From contig QWOQ01000008.1 of assembly GCA_003669585.1 (NCBI GenBank), positions 62,001 to 126,000 on the forward strand: a DNA stretch of 64,000 nt, written 5' to 3'. This DNA comes from Planctomycetota bacterium (GTDB taxonomy: Bacteria; Planctomycetota; Planctomycetia; Pirellulales; UBA1268). The notes beneath the pieces were generated by a model that was not told the origin of the DNA, made no database searches, and was given only the letters and a program-made list of their open reading frames with translations. A program made the translations under genes and the position numbers. How positions within the stretch are numbered: position 1 is the stretch's first letter; each line of letters begins with the position of its first letter. Shown here piece after piece: positions 1 through 10,707 of this stretch.

Positions 1-374
<374 letters not shown>

Positions 375-521
375 TTGTGTCCACTGCCGATTCGCTGTTC
401 GTTCATTGATTTGAAGGCAACTGCGAAACAACGATTTTTACGATTCTTCTTCACGACCAGCAATTCACACAAATAAAATTTTCAACACCGCACCGTCACC
501 AGAGTTCCTAGGAGAAAAGAC

Positions 522-3500
522 GTGAGCATTGGCGAAACAACCTACGATCGAATCAACGACTACACCTCGGTGAAAATCAGTTTGGCGCGTCCGCATGACA
601 TTCGCAGCTGGTCGTTTGGTGAAGTTAAAAAACCTGAAACAATCAACTACCGCACCTACCGTCCTGAAAAAGACGGCCTGATGTGCGAGCGTATTTTTGG
701 ACCCGAAAAAGACTGGGAGTGCGCTTGCGGAAAATACCGCGGCATGAAATATAAGGGGATGATCTGCGATCGTTGCGGGGTAAAGGTGACCCATTCCAAG
801 GTTCGCCGCAAGCGAATGGGCCACATCGAACTGGCAGCGCCGGTCGCGCATATCTGGTTCTTTAAGGCAATGCCGAGCCGTCTGGGGGCTTTGCTCGACA
901 TGAAGACGTCGAGCCTTGAAAAAGTTGCCTATTTCCAGGATTACGTTGTGATCGATCCGAAGGATACTCCCTTCAAAAAACAGCAACTTCTCACTGAGGA
1001 TGAATATCGAGAGGCCCGGGTTACCTACGGGGATAATGGTTTTGACGCCGACATGGGCGCTGAAGCGATCCGCAAATTACTTTTAGGTCTCGACCTCGTG
1101 CAACTTTCAAAAGACCTTCGTATAGACCTGCACGAAACTGGCTCAAAGCAAAAGAAGAAAGATCTTGTCAATCGTCTTAAAATTGTTGAAAGCATTCGGG
1201 ATAGTGATAACAAACCTGAGTGGATGGTGCTCGATGTCATCCCCGTGATCCCGCCTGATCTTCGTCCGCTGGTCATGCTCGATTCGGGAAATTTTGCAAC
1301 GAGTGATTTAAACGATCTCTATCGCCGCATTATCAATCGTAATAATCGGCTTAAAAAACTGGTTGACTTGAATGCGCCTGAAGTGATCATTCGCAATGAA
1401 AAACGAATGCTCCAGCAATCAGTCGATGCTCTCTTCGACAACAATCGATGCAAGCGCCCGGTACTCGCTTCGAGCAACCGACCGCTCAAGAGCCTTACCG
1501 ATATGATCAAAGGAAAGCAGGGGCGCTTTCGTGAAAACTTGTTAGGGAAACGAGTTGACTATTCGGCCCGAAGCGTGATCGTTGTCGGACCAAGACTGCG
1601 ACTTCACCAGTGCGGTCTCCCAAAGAAAATTGCTCTCGAGCTTTATCAACCGTTCATTATTCGAAGGCTCAAGGAACTCGGGCATGCCGATACCATTAAA
1701 AGCGCAAAGAAAATGCTCGACCGCAAGGATGCTGAGGTGTGGGATATTCTTGAAGAAGTGATTCGCAATCATCCCGTCCTTCTGAATCGTGCGCCCACGC
1801 TTCATCGTATGGGTATTCAGGCCTTCGAGCCACTTTTGGTTGAAGGCAACGCGATCAAATTGCATCCACTGGTTTGCAGAGGTTTTAACGCGGATTTTGA
1901 CGGCGATCAGATGGCCGTTCATTTGCCCCTCTCCATCGAGGCCCAAGTTGAGGCCCATACGTTGATGCTCTCCACGAATAATATTTTTAGCCCCGCCAAC
2001 GGATCGCCCATTATTAGTCCGTCGCAGGACGTTGTGATGGGATGCTACTACCTCACAATGTCGCTTGCTAACCGCAAGGGTGAAGGAATGATTTTTCGAG
2101 ATATGGACGAGGTACAACTTGCCCACTCGCTCGGAAAAATTGATACGCATGCGAAGATTAAAGTAAAATTACCCCCCGCTCGTTGTTTGAAAACAGACAC
2201 TGAAGGCCTTGGAAAGCCGGGGGCGATCATCGAGACAACTGTTGGTCGCGTGCTTTTTAATTCAATTCTTCCTGATGGAATGCTCTTCTACAACATTCCG
2301 ATGCGATCGAGTGAGCTCGCTCGTGTTATCTCAGACTGTTATCAGGGGCTTGGTCGTCGAAAAACAATTGATCTTTTGGATGAGATGAATCGCACTGGGT
2401 TTAGCTGGAGCACCAAGAGCGGCCTGTCGTTTGCAACTGACGATCTCATCACGCCTGGCAGCAAGTCGAAGATCATTGGTGAGGCTGAAAAGAATGTGTT
2501 GAAGATTTTGAAACTGTATCAACGAGGTGTTATTACCGACGTCGAGCGATACAACCAAGTACTCGATTCCTGGATGGGTGCTCGCGATCGGATCACCAAG
2601 GAGATGATGGCCGAACTCGAACAAGATACCGATGCTCGCGATACCCGTCGCTCAGGATACGTGAATCCAATTTTCTTGATGGCTCACTCCGGTGCACGAG
2701 GCGGTGTTGAACAAATTCGTCAACTCGCTGGAATGAGAGGTCTGATGGCCAAGCCTTCCGGTGAAATTATTGAGACCCCAATTAAGGCGAACTTTCGAGA
2801 AGGCCTGACGGTACTTGAATATTTCAGTTCGACCCACGGTGCCCGAAAGGGGCTGGCTGACACCGCATTAAAAACGGCTGATTCGGGATATCTCACTCGA
2901 AAACTTGCCGATGTTGCTCAGAACGTTGTCGTCACGCTGCATGACTGCGGAACATCCCAGGGCATTACGAAGGGGGTTGTCTACCGTGGTGAAAAGGTCG
3001 AGGTCAGTCTTGCTGAAAGTATCCGTGGCCGCGTGAGTCGATCGACGCTCATCAATCCAATTACTCAAGAAGTTGTGGTGCGGGAAGACGAACTGATCAC
3101 TCCCAGCGTCGGCCGTCGCATCGAAGAACTTGGACTCGAAAAGATTCAAGTTCGCAGCACGCTCACCTGCGAGGCGAATCTTGGTGTTTGCCGACTTTGT
3201 TACGGAATGGATCTTTCCACCGGATCAATGGTGGAGGAGGGCATGGCTGTCGGCATCATTGCGGCCCAGAGCATCGGCGAACCTGGTACGCAACTCACAA
3301 TGCGCACATTCCATATCGGCGGTGTCGGTCAGCGTGCCGTCGAAGAAAGCGAAAGTCGCACCAAGCGTGGTGGCAAGGTTCGCTTCAATCGTCTCAAAAT
3401 CGTTACCGACGAATTAGGGCAACAGGTAGTGCTCTCACGCAATGGTTCTATCATGATTCTCGATGCCAAAGAGAATGAAGTTGAGAAGTTTGAAATTCCG

Positions 3501-4871
3501 ATTGGAGCCATTCTCAAAGTTGCAGAAGACGAGGATATCAAGGCAAGTACGGTGCTCGTAACGTGGGATCCGCATTCAATTCCGATTCTTTCCGATGTCG
3601 CAGGAAAGGTTCGTTATGAGGATGTGATTGACGGCGAAACACTCCGCATGGAAAAAGATCCCAGCGGTCACGTACGTCGCATGATCATGGAACATAAGGG
3701 CAACCTGCACCCGCAGATCGTGCTCGAAGACCAATCTGGAAAAGTACTCAGTTTTTCAATTCTTCCAGAGAAAGCCTATATCGAAGTAGAGCAGGGTGAG
3801 ATGGTCGCAGCCGGTCACATACTTGCTAAAACCCCTCGAGAGGCCTCCGGCACACAGGATATTACGGGTGGTTTGCCGCGAGTTACTGAAATTTTTGAGG
3901 CTCGAAAACCCAAAGATCCTGCAATTATGGCAGAAATCGATGGCTTGGTAGAACTGCTCAATGAAAAGAAGAGAGGGAAACGCACCATTGTCATTCGAAA
4001 TGACAGTGGAATTGAAAGCGAGCACCTTGTTCCACATGGAAAGCATCTTCGGGTGCACACGGGCGATTACGTGAAGGCCGGTGAAGCACTTGTCGAAGGG
4101 CCGCTTGTACCGCATGACATTCTTCGAATCTCCGGGGAAGAAGAAGTGCAGCGATATCTTGTGCGCGAGGTTCAGAATGTTTATCGCAGCCAGCGAGTCG
4201 ACATCGATGACAAACATATTGAAATCATCGTTTCGCAAATGCTTCGAAAAGTTAAAATTGAAACGGTGGGAGACACTGATCTCTTACCGGGCAGTGTTAT
4301 GGACAGGCTTGAATTCAAGACTGCAAACGAACTCCTGACAAAATGTTTGCGAATCACCGACAAAGGCGACAGCGAGTTTATTGTTGGCGGAGTAGTTCCA
4401 AAGGACGTACTTGAGCAAACAAATTCGCAGATCGAAGCCCTTGGTGGGACGCCCGCCAAAGGATCTCGGACGAAGCCGGCGACATCCAGCACGCAGTTGC
4501 TTGGAATCACAAAGGCGAGCGTTCAAAGTTCAAGCTTTATTTCCTCAGCAAGCTTTCAAGAGACCACCAAAGTGCTCACCGAAGCAGCTCTTGCAGGAAA
4601 AGTCGACAAGCTCGTGGGTCTGAAAGAAAATGTGATTCTTGGACACTTGATTCCTGCAGGCACGGGTTTCGGTGCGTTTCAGGCATCCCAGGTGCGAGTG
4701 CGACCAGAAGCGATTGAAGCCCTGCGAATGGATCGTGAAAATGTTCTGACCCGCCAGTTTCCACTGCTTGAAGCAGTTGGAGAAGGAGATCTCTCGGGTT
4801 CGACTTCCACCAATGATGTTACTCCGACCGAATCCGGTGGGGTTCTCGAAGTATTGCAGTCCGATCTGTAA
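522..4871 (+). CDS. rpoC: RNA polymerase beta-prime subunit
   Basis: Catalytic large subunit of DNA-dependent RNA polymerase, 1449 residues, close to the usual length. The start is a GTG at 522, supported by GGAG at 511-514. The N-terminal zinc-binding cysteines are at 67, 69, 82 and 85 (CACG...CDRCG). The magnesium-binding active-site loop [12 protein letters not shown] has its aspartates at 458, 460 and 462. The second zinc cluster is visible in [15 protein letters not shown], and the trigger-loop and bridge-helix region ([18 protein letters not shown]) is intact. The C-terminus carries a serine/threonine-rich tail of about 40 residues beyond the conserved core. No rpsL/rpsG genes follow, so the beta operon appears to end here or to continue only into unrelated genes. 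Confidence 0.99.
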   Translation: MSIGETTYDRINDYTSVKISLARPHDIRSWSFGEVKKPETINYRTYRPEKDGLMCERIFGPEKDWECACGKYRGMKYKGMICDRCGVKVTHSKVRRKRMGHIELAAPVAHIWFFKAMPSRLGALLDMKTSSLEKVAYFQDYVVIDPKDTPFKKQQLLTEDEYREARVTYGDNGFDADMGAEAIRKLLLGLDLVQLSKDLRIDLHETGSKQKKKDLVNRLKIVESIRDSDNKPEWMVLDVIPVIPPDLRPLVMLDSGNFATSDLNDLYRRIINRNNRLKKLVDLNAPEVIIRNEKRMLQQSVDALFDNNRCKRPVLASSNRPLKSLTDMIKGKQGRFRENLLGKRVDYSARSVIVVGPRLRLHQCGLPKKIALELYQPFIIRRLKELGHADTIKSAKKMLDRKDAEVWDILEEVIRNHPVLLNRAPTLHRMGIQAFEPLLVEGNAIKLHPLVCRGFNADFDGDQMAVHLPLSIEAQVEAHTLMLSTNNIFSPANGSPIISPSQDVVMGCYYLTMSLANRKGEGMIFRDMDEVQLAHSLGKIDTHAKIKVKLPPARCLKTDTEGLGKPGAIIETTVGRVLFNSILPDGMLFYNIPMRSSELARVISDCYQGLGRRKTIDLLDEMNRTGFSWSTKSGLSFATDDLITPGSKSKIIGEAEKNVLKILKLYQRGVITDVERYNQVLDSWMGARDRITKEMMAELEQDTDARDTRRSGYVNPIFLMAHSGARGGVEQIRQLAGMRGLMAKPSGEIIETPIKANFREGLTVLEYFSSTHGARKGLADTALKTADSGYLTRKLADVAQNVVVTLHDCGTSQGITKGVVYRGEKVEVSLAESIRGRVSRSTLINPITQEVVVREDELITPSVGRRIEELGLEKIQVRSTLTCEANLGVCRLCYGMDLSTGSMVEEGMAVGIIAAQSIGEPGTQLTMRTFHIGGVGQRAVEESESRTKRGGKVRFNRLKIVTDELGQQVVLSRNGSIMILDAKENEVEKFEIPIGAILKVAEDEDIKASTVLVTWDPHSIPILSDVAGKVRYEDVIDGETLRMEKDPSGHVRRMIMEHKGNLHPQIVLEDQSGKVLSFSILPEKAYIEVEQGEMVAAGHILAKTPREASGTQDITGGLPRVTEIFEARKPKDPAIMAEIDGLVELLNEKKRGKRTIVIRNDSGIESEHLVPHGKHLRVHTGDYVKAGEALVEGPLVPHDILRISGEEEVQRYLVREVQNVYRSQRVDIDDKHIEIIVSQMLRKVKIETVGDTDLLPGSVMDRLEFKTANELLTKCLRITDKGDSEFIVGGVVPKDVLEQTNSQIEALGGTPAKGSRTKPATSSTQLLGITKASVQSSSFISSASFQETTKVLTEAALAGKVDKLVGLKENVILGHLIPAGTGFGAFQASQVRVRPEAIEALRMDRENVLTRQFPLLEAVGEGDLSGSTSTNDVTPTESGGVLEVLQSDL

Positions 4872-5194
4872 TTCGTCGTTTTTTAAAAGTGACTCACTCC
4901 ATGCCTTCATTCGCCCACTCTGGGGCGGTGATGATGATTTTATTGGCATCAGCCGAGCTGTACTCAAAAACTTTACTTCGAGAAATCCGTGCACCGTCGT
5001 TAAAGATCGTCTATTCGAGATAATCCAACAGCGAACGTTGTGAAGATCGACTCATTTTTGAGAAGCATTGGAACTGCCTCGGACTGTAAGGTAGTGTTTT
5101 TCATAGAACTGGTGGCTTCGCTCTCAAGCACATCTTTTCTTACAAAACGTTGCCGTTTCCTCTGTTTGTGTTCACTGCGACAGGAAGCCCTCTA
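4872..5194. other. Intergenic gap after rpoC
   Basis: About 320 bp without a convincing gene. A short imperfect GC hairpin lies near 4914-4930 (CGCCC/GGGGCG around ACTCT), but no clear T-run follows, so it is a weak terminator candidate. Small frames here have no supported start. The promoter for the next gene probably lies in the AT-richer second half, but no confident -10/-35 pair stands out. Confidence 0.4.
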
Positions 5195-6094
5195 ATGAAA
5201 ATTATTGTGTTCACGTTGGCTACGGTTATTTCATGTTTTGTATGCGGTCCGATTCAAGGACAAAATTCAGCCTATAACCCGTATGCTGATAGTCAGGACT
5301 CCTTGCCTCCGATTGCCGCCGATGGAACGATCCAGTGGGGAACTTTTTACAAATCGTCGGCTATTCAAAAGAGCTATGAACGGCTCTGGAATCAGGGCGC
5401 GTGTCGCGGAACCAATAAAGCGATTACTATTCCAGTCGAGCAAAACAAGCTTGATGTCAATAAAATTCCTGAGTCGCAATACACTGGAACGGTGCGTGGG
5501 ACTGCCGGTGGAGCAATGGCCATAAGCGATTCTCACGAGAAGACGCTTGTTGTTCTGTTTCATCCCGCAGGCGTCACGAGTCTGTCGATTACCGGGAGAG
5601 TTCCGGCAGATATCCTTCGTACTGGGATGATTGTTCGCGTGTTGGCGCAAGTTGCTCACAATGGAAAAGGTTCCGAACCGATCCGAACGCTTGACATCGT
5701 GACCCCATCAAAAACTTTCAAACCGGATCCTGTGGAGGCCGATCGGCTTGGATCGATTGTTGGCGTTGTTACACAGTTTAAAAATGGTGTGCTTCTTCTA
5801 AGAGTCAACTCCGGGACTATTCGGAGAATTTCTCTCTCGGTAGCCTCCGATGCAGTCGCCAACATTGAGGCAGCTGACCTGGCTCTTGTGTCACCCGGCG
5901 ATAGCGTTACCGTGAAGGGCAGACTTTGGGCAGGAGAAGGTTCCACTGCTGACGGAACACTCTTTGCTTCAACGGTAGTCGTGACAAAGCCCGTGTTGGA
6001 AAAATCTGGGAATATTCTCCCTCAGAAAGTTTCTGCCGCGAAAAAGCTCAGCAAAAGTGTTGTCGCTGAAATTTCAGCAGCGACGATCGACTGA
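5195..6094 (+). CDS. Secreted protein of unknown function
   Basis: A 299-residue protein with no family I recognise. The ATG at 5195 is preferred over an upstream in-frame ATG at 5150, because AGGAAG at 5182-5187 sits seven bases before it and it begins a clean signal peptide (MKIIVFTLATVISCFVCGPIQGQ). The mature part starts with a Tyr/Asn/Pro-rich stretch. It is followed by two stretches that look like repeated beta-rich modules (TGTVRGTAGG and LGSIVGVVTQFKNG), each followed by hydrophobic strands and a valine-rich segment. This suggests an exported OB-like or beta-sandwich protein, but that is inference. It stands alone between rpoC and the CHAD gene, with a candidate terminator at 6130-6159. 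Confidence 0.75.
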   Translation: MKIIVFTLATVISCFVCGPIQGQNSAYNPYADSQDSLPPIAADGTIQWGTFYKSSAIQKSYERLWNQGACRGTNKAITIPVEQNKLDVNKIPESQYTGTVRGTAGGAMAISDSHEKTLVVLFHPAGVTSLSITGRVPADILRTGMIVRVLAQVAHNGKGSEPIRTLDIVTPSKTFKPDPVEADRLGSIVGVVTQFKNGVLLLRVNSGTIRRISLSVASDAVANIEAADLALVSPGDSVTVKGRLWAGEGSTADGTLFASTVVVTKPVLEKSGNILPQKVSAAKKLSKSVVAEISAATID

Positions 6095-6129
6095 ACCGAA
6101 TCTGCGCTCTCTTTTTTCATCATTTGCAC

Positions 6130-6159
6130 AAAATAGAACACTTTTTGAGTTCTATTTTT
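6130..6159 (+). terminator. Candidate intrinsic terminator, A/T-rich stem
   Basis: AAAATAGAAC at 6130-6139 pairs perfectly with GTTCTATTTT at 6149-6158 across a nine-base loop, and one further T follows. It lies 36 bp after the stop of the secreted protein gene. The stem is A/T-rich with few G-C pairs, so its strength is uncertain. Confidence 0.5.
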
Positions 6160-6284
6160 CGTTCTGTCTCGCGACTCTTGCGAAAAATGAAGCGGCGTCT
6201 GGATTGTCTGCCTGTTGCTGCAGTACAGTGTTCCACTCGCAGTGATTCGTAAGAGGTTCAAAGGCGGAATATTTCTGAGCTTTC

Positions 6285-7241
6285 ATGAGTCCATCGATTT
6301 CAGTTGAACAAGCTGCCATGTCTGTGAAAAGCGTAGCAGTACACGCTCTTCGCAAACGATTGGACGCCGTCTGGGATGAAGTTCCCGTAGCGGCCCGAAG
6401 CACTCACGATGAACCACAACGCATTCACCGTCTTCGGGTCGCAACCCGAAGAGCACTTGCGGCCATTGAGGTTTTTCACTCCGTTATTCCTCGAAAGAGA
6501 GCCCGATGGTTTGTACGACGCCTTCACGAGTTGCGCCGCGCCGCTGGAAAGGCCCGCGATCTTGATGTCCTAACGCATCGGTTTTATGAGACTGTACCCA
6601 TATCCACGAAGCAGACAGCCCCACTCAGTGGTATCTCTGCTCAAACAAGAGCACGAACACGACTCCTTGCAATGCTTGCATGCCAGCGGGATGAAGCCTG
6701 TCGACCGATCTCAGTCGTTTATGAGCAACTTCTCAATGCCGACTGGTCTCGTCGCGTGGAACAGTTGCTTGAAGAACTCTGCAACCAGCAGGATTCACAC
6801 TGTGAAGAATCTTTTGGTGATTATGGAAGGCGGCACTTCAAGCCAATGGTTGAATCTTTTTTTGCTATTACCGATCGACGTCTTCACGGGATCAATCAAC
6901 TGCATGCTTTTCGGATCAAGGTCAAACAACTCCGTTATACAATGGAGTTGTTTTTATCTGTTTTTCAACCTTTGGAACGGGTCCAGTGTTGCGACGCACT
7001 GGCGAAGGTGCAAGAGACACTCGGCACGTTTACTGACAATGCGGCAGCCGCTGATCGTCTTCGACGGCTGGAAAATTGCTCCGCTACAGATTGGGATCGT
7101 TCGATTTTAGAAAACCTTCTCCGCGAAACGTCACAGCAGGCCGACGCTGCGCGTCGTGAATTCGTCACGTGGTGGAGTGCGTCGCGGCGGCGATCCCTCA
7201 AACGAAAATTGACTCGCGTACTTCGCACACAATCAGCCTGA
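6285..7241 (+). CDS. CHAD domain protein
   Basis: A 318-residue protein made almost entirely of a CHAD domain (conserved histidine alpha-helical domain), a helical fold rich in His and Arg/Lys that is known in other proteins to bind polyphosphate. The two diagnostic halves are visible: IHRLRVATRRALAAIEVF with RRAAGKARDLDVL near residues 45-100, and LHAFRIKVKQLRYTMELF near residues 205-225. There is no CYTH triphosphatase domain fused or next to it, so it is a stand-alone CHAD protein, probably cytoplasmic. The start at 6285 has only a weak ribosome site; an in-frame ATG at 6318 is possible. It converges on polX, with a shared inverted repeat between them. Confidence 0.88.
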   Translation: MSPSISVEQAAMSVKSVAVHALRKRLDAVWDEVPVAARSTHDEPQRIHRLRVATRRALAAIEVFHSVIPRKRARWFVRRLHELRRAAGKARDLDVLTHRFYETVPISTKQTAPLSGISAQTRARTRLLAMLACQRDEACRPISVVYEQLLNADWSRRVEQLLEELCNQQDSHCEESFGDYGRRHFKPMVESFFAITDRRLHGINQLHAFRIKVKQLRYTMELFLSVFQPLERVQCCDALAKVQETLGTFTDNAAAADRLRRLENCSATDWDRSILENLLRETSQQADAARREFVTWWSASRRRSLKRKLTRVLRTQSA

Positions 7242-7253
7242 CAAATAACCTGA

Positions 7254-7288
7254 GTGGTCTGCTTGGGTCTACAATACAAGCAGACCAC
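7254..7288. terminator. Probable bidirectional terminator between CHAD gene and polX
   Basis: A perfect 12-bp inverted repeat: GTGGTCTGCTTG at 7254-7265 and CAAGCAGACCAC at 7277-7288, with an 11-base loop. It sits between two convergent genes, 13 bp after the stop of the CHAD gene. T-rich sequence follows on the plus strand only loosely (ACTTTCTTGCGTTTT). Confidence 0.65.
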
Positions 7289-7359
7289 ACTTTCTTGCGT
7301 TTTGTGTGCTTGCTTTGTGATTGGTGCTCCTATCTGTTTCAGAACACCAAATGCTTTTT

Positions 7360-9189
7360 TTACTGAATTCTTGTCCGCTTTTTCATGATGGTCCGCAATT
7401 CTGACAAAGATCGCGTATTGGCAATGTCCTGCGACGCAAGGGAGGCACGTCTGGCCTGCAAAATTCCGTGTCGCATCTGCCGAAGTCCTTGCGTTGAATG
7501 GGCATCCGTGGAGATCACAAGTTTTACACCTGCTTTTTGGGCGGCCGCAGCGTGAATGTCGTTTAAATCCAATCGCCACGGATTCGCGTTAATCTCCAAA
7601 AATGTTCCGTATTTCGCTGCCGATTGTATGACCGTCAGCATATCGACGTCGTAGGCCTGTCGACGATTGATCAGACGACCGGTGGGATGTCCGATGACAC
7701 TCACGTGCGGATTTGAAATGGCCTCCAGAATTCTCGACGTGATTTTCTCCCGAGGTTGGCTCTGTCCGTAATGCAAACTGGCGACAACCCAGTCGGCTTG
7801 TTCGAGCACGTTATCGGGAAGATCCAGGCCACCCTTTTCGAGCATGTCGACTTCAATTCCTTTTAGTACCACAATTGCTGGCTTACCATGCTTGGACAAC
7901 GAGTCATTGAGCCGATCAATTTCACCCCACTGATTGAGTAGCCTTTTTGCATTGAGGCCCCTGGCCATTGTGACTCGCTGACCGTGGTCAGTAATCGCGA
8001 TGTACTCGAGTTTTCGTTCAATCGCCGCCTGCACCATTTCCTCTAGCGTGTTTTCTCCGTCCGTGGCCGTTGTGTGCATATGAAGATCACCTCGCACGTC
8101 CGATAATTGAACCAGTCGTGGAAGGCGGCCTTCTTCGGCCAATGTTATTTCGCTGCGGCCTTCACGCATCTCCGATGGAATCCACGGCAGGCCTATTGCC
8201 TTATAGACATCTTCTTCAGTTCGACCTGCGATCCATTTTCCTTTTTCAGCATGAATCACATTCACTGACATTTTCTCTGGGACTGATGTTTCGCTTGCCT
8301 GAAACCCATCAAACACTCCATATTCATTGAGTGTGAGGTTGTGTTCTCGAGCCCGACTTCGAAGAAGCACGTTGTGCTCCTTTGAACCGGTAAAATACTG
8401 CAAGGCACAACCGAAGGAGTCGTGAGTCACCACACGAAGATCAATCTGTGTTTCTCGTGGTCCACGAATGCTCATCTTTGTGTCACCGCGAAGCAGAACT
8501 ACGGTTGTTCCATTCCACTCCGCAAAGTGATTCATAACCGTAGTAGGGTCATCACTCTCAACTACCAGATCGAGATCACCCACTGTTTCACAGCCCCTTC
8601 GCCAACTGCCAGCTCCTTCGACCGTACGGGCGGCGAACGATTGTTTCATATATGCAAGCACATCTTGCATGATTCCATCCGCGTCTTCCCATAAGAGCCT
8701 CTGGTGTTGATCGCTCTTGGCAAACGCCATGTTGTCAAGAATTGACTGCTGAGTCTTCTCACCAAAACCGCGAATGGTAGCCACTCGCCCCTCACGGCAT
8801 GCGTTTTCAAGTGACTCAAGTGACTCAATGTGCAACTTTTCAAAAAGTATTTTTGCCTTTTTTGGTCCGAGTCCTGGAACTCGCATGATGGCAAACACTC
8901 CCGGTGGCACGCTCGCTTCGAGTTCCTCAAGAAGCGGAAGACTTCCTGTCTCCAACAACACCTCAATTTTGTGTGATAAATCGGTACCAATGCCCTCAAT
9001 GTCTGTAAATGTTCGGGTTGAATTCTCTCGCAGAGATGCAAGGGATTCGATCATGCTGCTAATCGTTCGCGCTGCAGAACGGTACGCGCGAATGCGAAAC
9101 GGATTGGCTTCCGTGAATTCCAGAAGATCCGCTACTCGATCAAAGACGGCAGTAATATCAGCATTGGTCACGGTATTCGCCTTGTTCAC
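7360..9189 (-). CDS. polX: DNA polymerase/3'-5' exonuclease PolX
   Basis: A family X DNA polymerase of the bacterial PolX type, 609 residues, acting in gap filling during DNA repair. The order is: an N-terminal lyase-like HhH domain (FRIRAYRSAARTI, residues 31-43; GIGTDLSHKI and PGLGPKKAK helix-hairpin-helix turns near 67 and 105); the nucleotidyltransferase active site GSWRRGCETVGDLDLVV with Asp205 and Asp207 and a third Asp250 (QIDLRVV); then a C-terminal PHP phosphoesterase domain starting DLHMHTTATDG (His370, His372), which gives exonuclease activity in characterised relatives. Translation starts at a GTG at 9189. The protein is slightly longer than most PolX enzymes (about 570). Confidence 0.96.
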   Translation of the reverse strand: MNKANTVTNADITAVFDRVADLLEFTEANPFRIRAYRSAARTISSMIESLASLRENSTRTFTDIEGIGTDLSHKIEVLLETGSLPLLEELEASVPPGVFAIMRVPGLGPKKAKILFEKLHIESLESLENACREGRVATIRGFGEKTQQSILDNMAFAKSDQHQRLLWEDADGIMQDVLAYMKQSFAARTVEGAGSWRRGCETVGDLDLVVESDDPTTVMNHFAEWNGTTVVLLRGDTKMSIRGPRETQIDLRVVTHDSFGCALQYFTGSKEHNVLLRSRAREHNLTLNEYGVFDGFQASETSVPEKMSVNVIHAEKGKWIAGRTEEDVYKAIGLPWIPSEMREGRSEITLAEEGRLPRLVQLSDVRGDLHMHTTATDGENTLEEMVQAAIERKLEYIAITDHGQRVTMARGLNAKRLLNQWGEIDRLNDSLSKHGKPAIVVLKGIEVDMLEKGGLDLPDNVLEQADWVVASLHYGQSQPREKITSRILEAISNPHVSVIGHPTGRLINRRQAYDVDMLTVIQSAAKYGTFLEINANPWRLDLNDIHAAAAQKAGVKLVISTDAHSTQGLRQMRHGILQARRASLASQDIANTRSLSELRTIMKKRTRIQ

Positions 9190-9377
9190 AGATGAAAACC
9201 TGAGAAGATTTTCTAGCTCAGTAAACTACTGTGAAACGCCGCAACCAAGAAGGCAATCCAGATATCTTCCTAGGCCGAGTCACGGATGTCTCTCAGTGTC
9301 TCATGCCGCCTCAGCCCCACACAATCGCCTGCCGATTATTCTTTTCGGATTTGTGCACACAAGAGAGGTTTTACCCT

Positions 9378-10397
9378 CTATTGCTGAACTCGGGTTGGCA
9401 GTGCAGCGGTTGGATAGGTGCGATTGACCGTCACTGGTTGCCACGAAGCTTCGACGACCGTTGACTGCCCGCGACTCGGCCACCACGACGTCGTATGACT
9501 TGTTGGCTCGAGAAGTTTTGGAAAAGCCTGAGTTGACGAACTTGGCCCCGCTCCAGGGAGCACCGGCATTCCGGTTGCGTTGGCATCAGGATTACTTGGA
9601 CTTGATTGGATTGGCGACATGGTGGGGGGAGCAGTCAATGAGGCATCTGCGTTCAACCTGGTTCCTGATGGCGCCGAAGGGCTACTTGTTCTCGGTAGTT
9701 CGGGAATCGGTCGCAGCGAGGGCTGCGTCGTGATGGGAGATGGCTGCGCCGGAGCGATCGTGGCTCCAGTCGGTGGTGAAAACTGTGGCGGCACGTCGCT
9801 GCCTGCAGCTCCCCATGCCTGAGGATTTTGAATTGGCGATGCAAATGGACTTGCTGCAGGAGGGCTTTGCGATCCAGCAACCGGTCCTGGAGCATACACC
9901 GCACCTGGAACTTGAGCTGCCCCCGGCACCGCGACTGCTCCGGGCGATTGAGTGGCCCCGGGCTGCATCTGCACATAGCGAGTCGAATAGACGGCGCGGT
10001 ACTGCGTGTATGGAGTAACGACAGGTTTTTGGACGTATTGAGTCACCTGCTCCATGCACTGTTGAGAGTATCCCGTGCAAGGATCAATTTCCGTCGATGG
10101 CTTATAGCACGTAACGGGAACACATTCATACGTGGTCCGGTAACAGGTTTCTGGAACATAACTCACCTGTTGAACGGGCACCACGACGGGTGCAACAGGT
10201 ACAGGCGCTACTGGGACTGGCATAATCGGCTGCGCCATGATCGGAGCAACAGCATACGGCGCCGGCGCCTTGCGGCAGCAGGAGAAACACCCGGAGAAGA
10301 ACTCCGACAGCCCACACTGTGCCCTTGATTCATTCGACATTCCGGCACACATCCCACTCGCAATGATTAGGCTTGCCACGGCTCCTCGCGCATTCAT
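9378..10397 (-). CDS. Secreted Pro/Cys-rich protein
   Basis: A 339-residue exported protein of unknown role. I take the ATG at 10397 rather than 10439, because AGGAG lies seven bases before it and it opens the signal peptide (MNARGAVASLIIASGMCAGM). After cleavage comes a cysteine patch (CGLSEFFSGCFSCC) and a short tandem PVAPV repeat. Next is a Tyr/Cys/Val-rich region (VSYVPETCYRTTYECVPV and QYRAVYSTRY) of a kind often seen in planctomycete surface proteins. The rest is a long low-complexity Pro/Ala/Ser/Gly/Gln tail. The cysteines would allow disulphide cross-linking at the cell surface. That role is inferred from composition only. Confidence 0.78.
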   Translation of the reverse strand: MNARGAVASLIIASGMCAGMSNESRAQCGLSEFFSGCFSCCRKAPAPYAVAPIMAQPIMPVPVAPVPVAPVVVPVQQVSYVPETCYRTTYECVPVTCYKPSTEIDPCTGYSQQCMEQVTQYVQKPVVTPYTQYRAVYSTRYVQMQPGATQSPGAVAVPGAAQVPGAVYAPGPVAGSQSPPAASPFASPIQNPQAWGAAGSDVPPQFSPPTGATIAPAQPSPITTQPSLRPIPELPRTSSPSAPSGTRLNADASLTAPPTMSPIQSSPSNPDANATGMPVLPGAGPSSSTQAFPKLLEPTSHTTSWWPSRGQSTVVEASWQPVTVNRTYPTAALPTRVQQ

Positions 10398-10707
10398 CAC
10401 AACACTCCTGTCGATCGCTATTTTCGTTACTCGAAACACACATTATTTGTGAGTTCACTTTTTCAGAGGCTCCGGCACACTGCCGGAACTACTCGAAAAG
10501 GCTTTGGCCCGAAAAGCGATTCAAACCAAGACTAGGACAAGAGAACAGGGATCGGTGCAAAAAACTGTTCCAACAAATCATGAATTCGTTCGTACGCAAC
10601 GGTACACACCACACCAACAGCATAGCCCCTTCAATCACACTCTCAGATGGCCATCCGCACGGGATAACCAGAGAGGTTTTCCATTTTTTGGAACAGTCCC
10701 AAGATGC
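10398..10707. other. Intergenic gap, leader of the Pro/Cys-rich gene
   Basis: About 310 bp between two minus-strand genes. It should hold the promoter of the Pro/Cys-rich gene and the 3' end of the upstream operon. A 7-bp hairpin (TCCGGCA, CAC loop, TGCCGGA) lies near 10472-10490 but has no T-run on either strand. I see no gene in it. Confidence 0.4.

Noticed and set aside
465-986. Minus-strand open frame opposite rpoC
   Set aside because: A shadow of rpoC codon structure; many similar antisense frames lie across the window.
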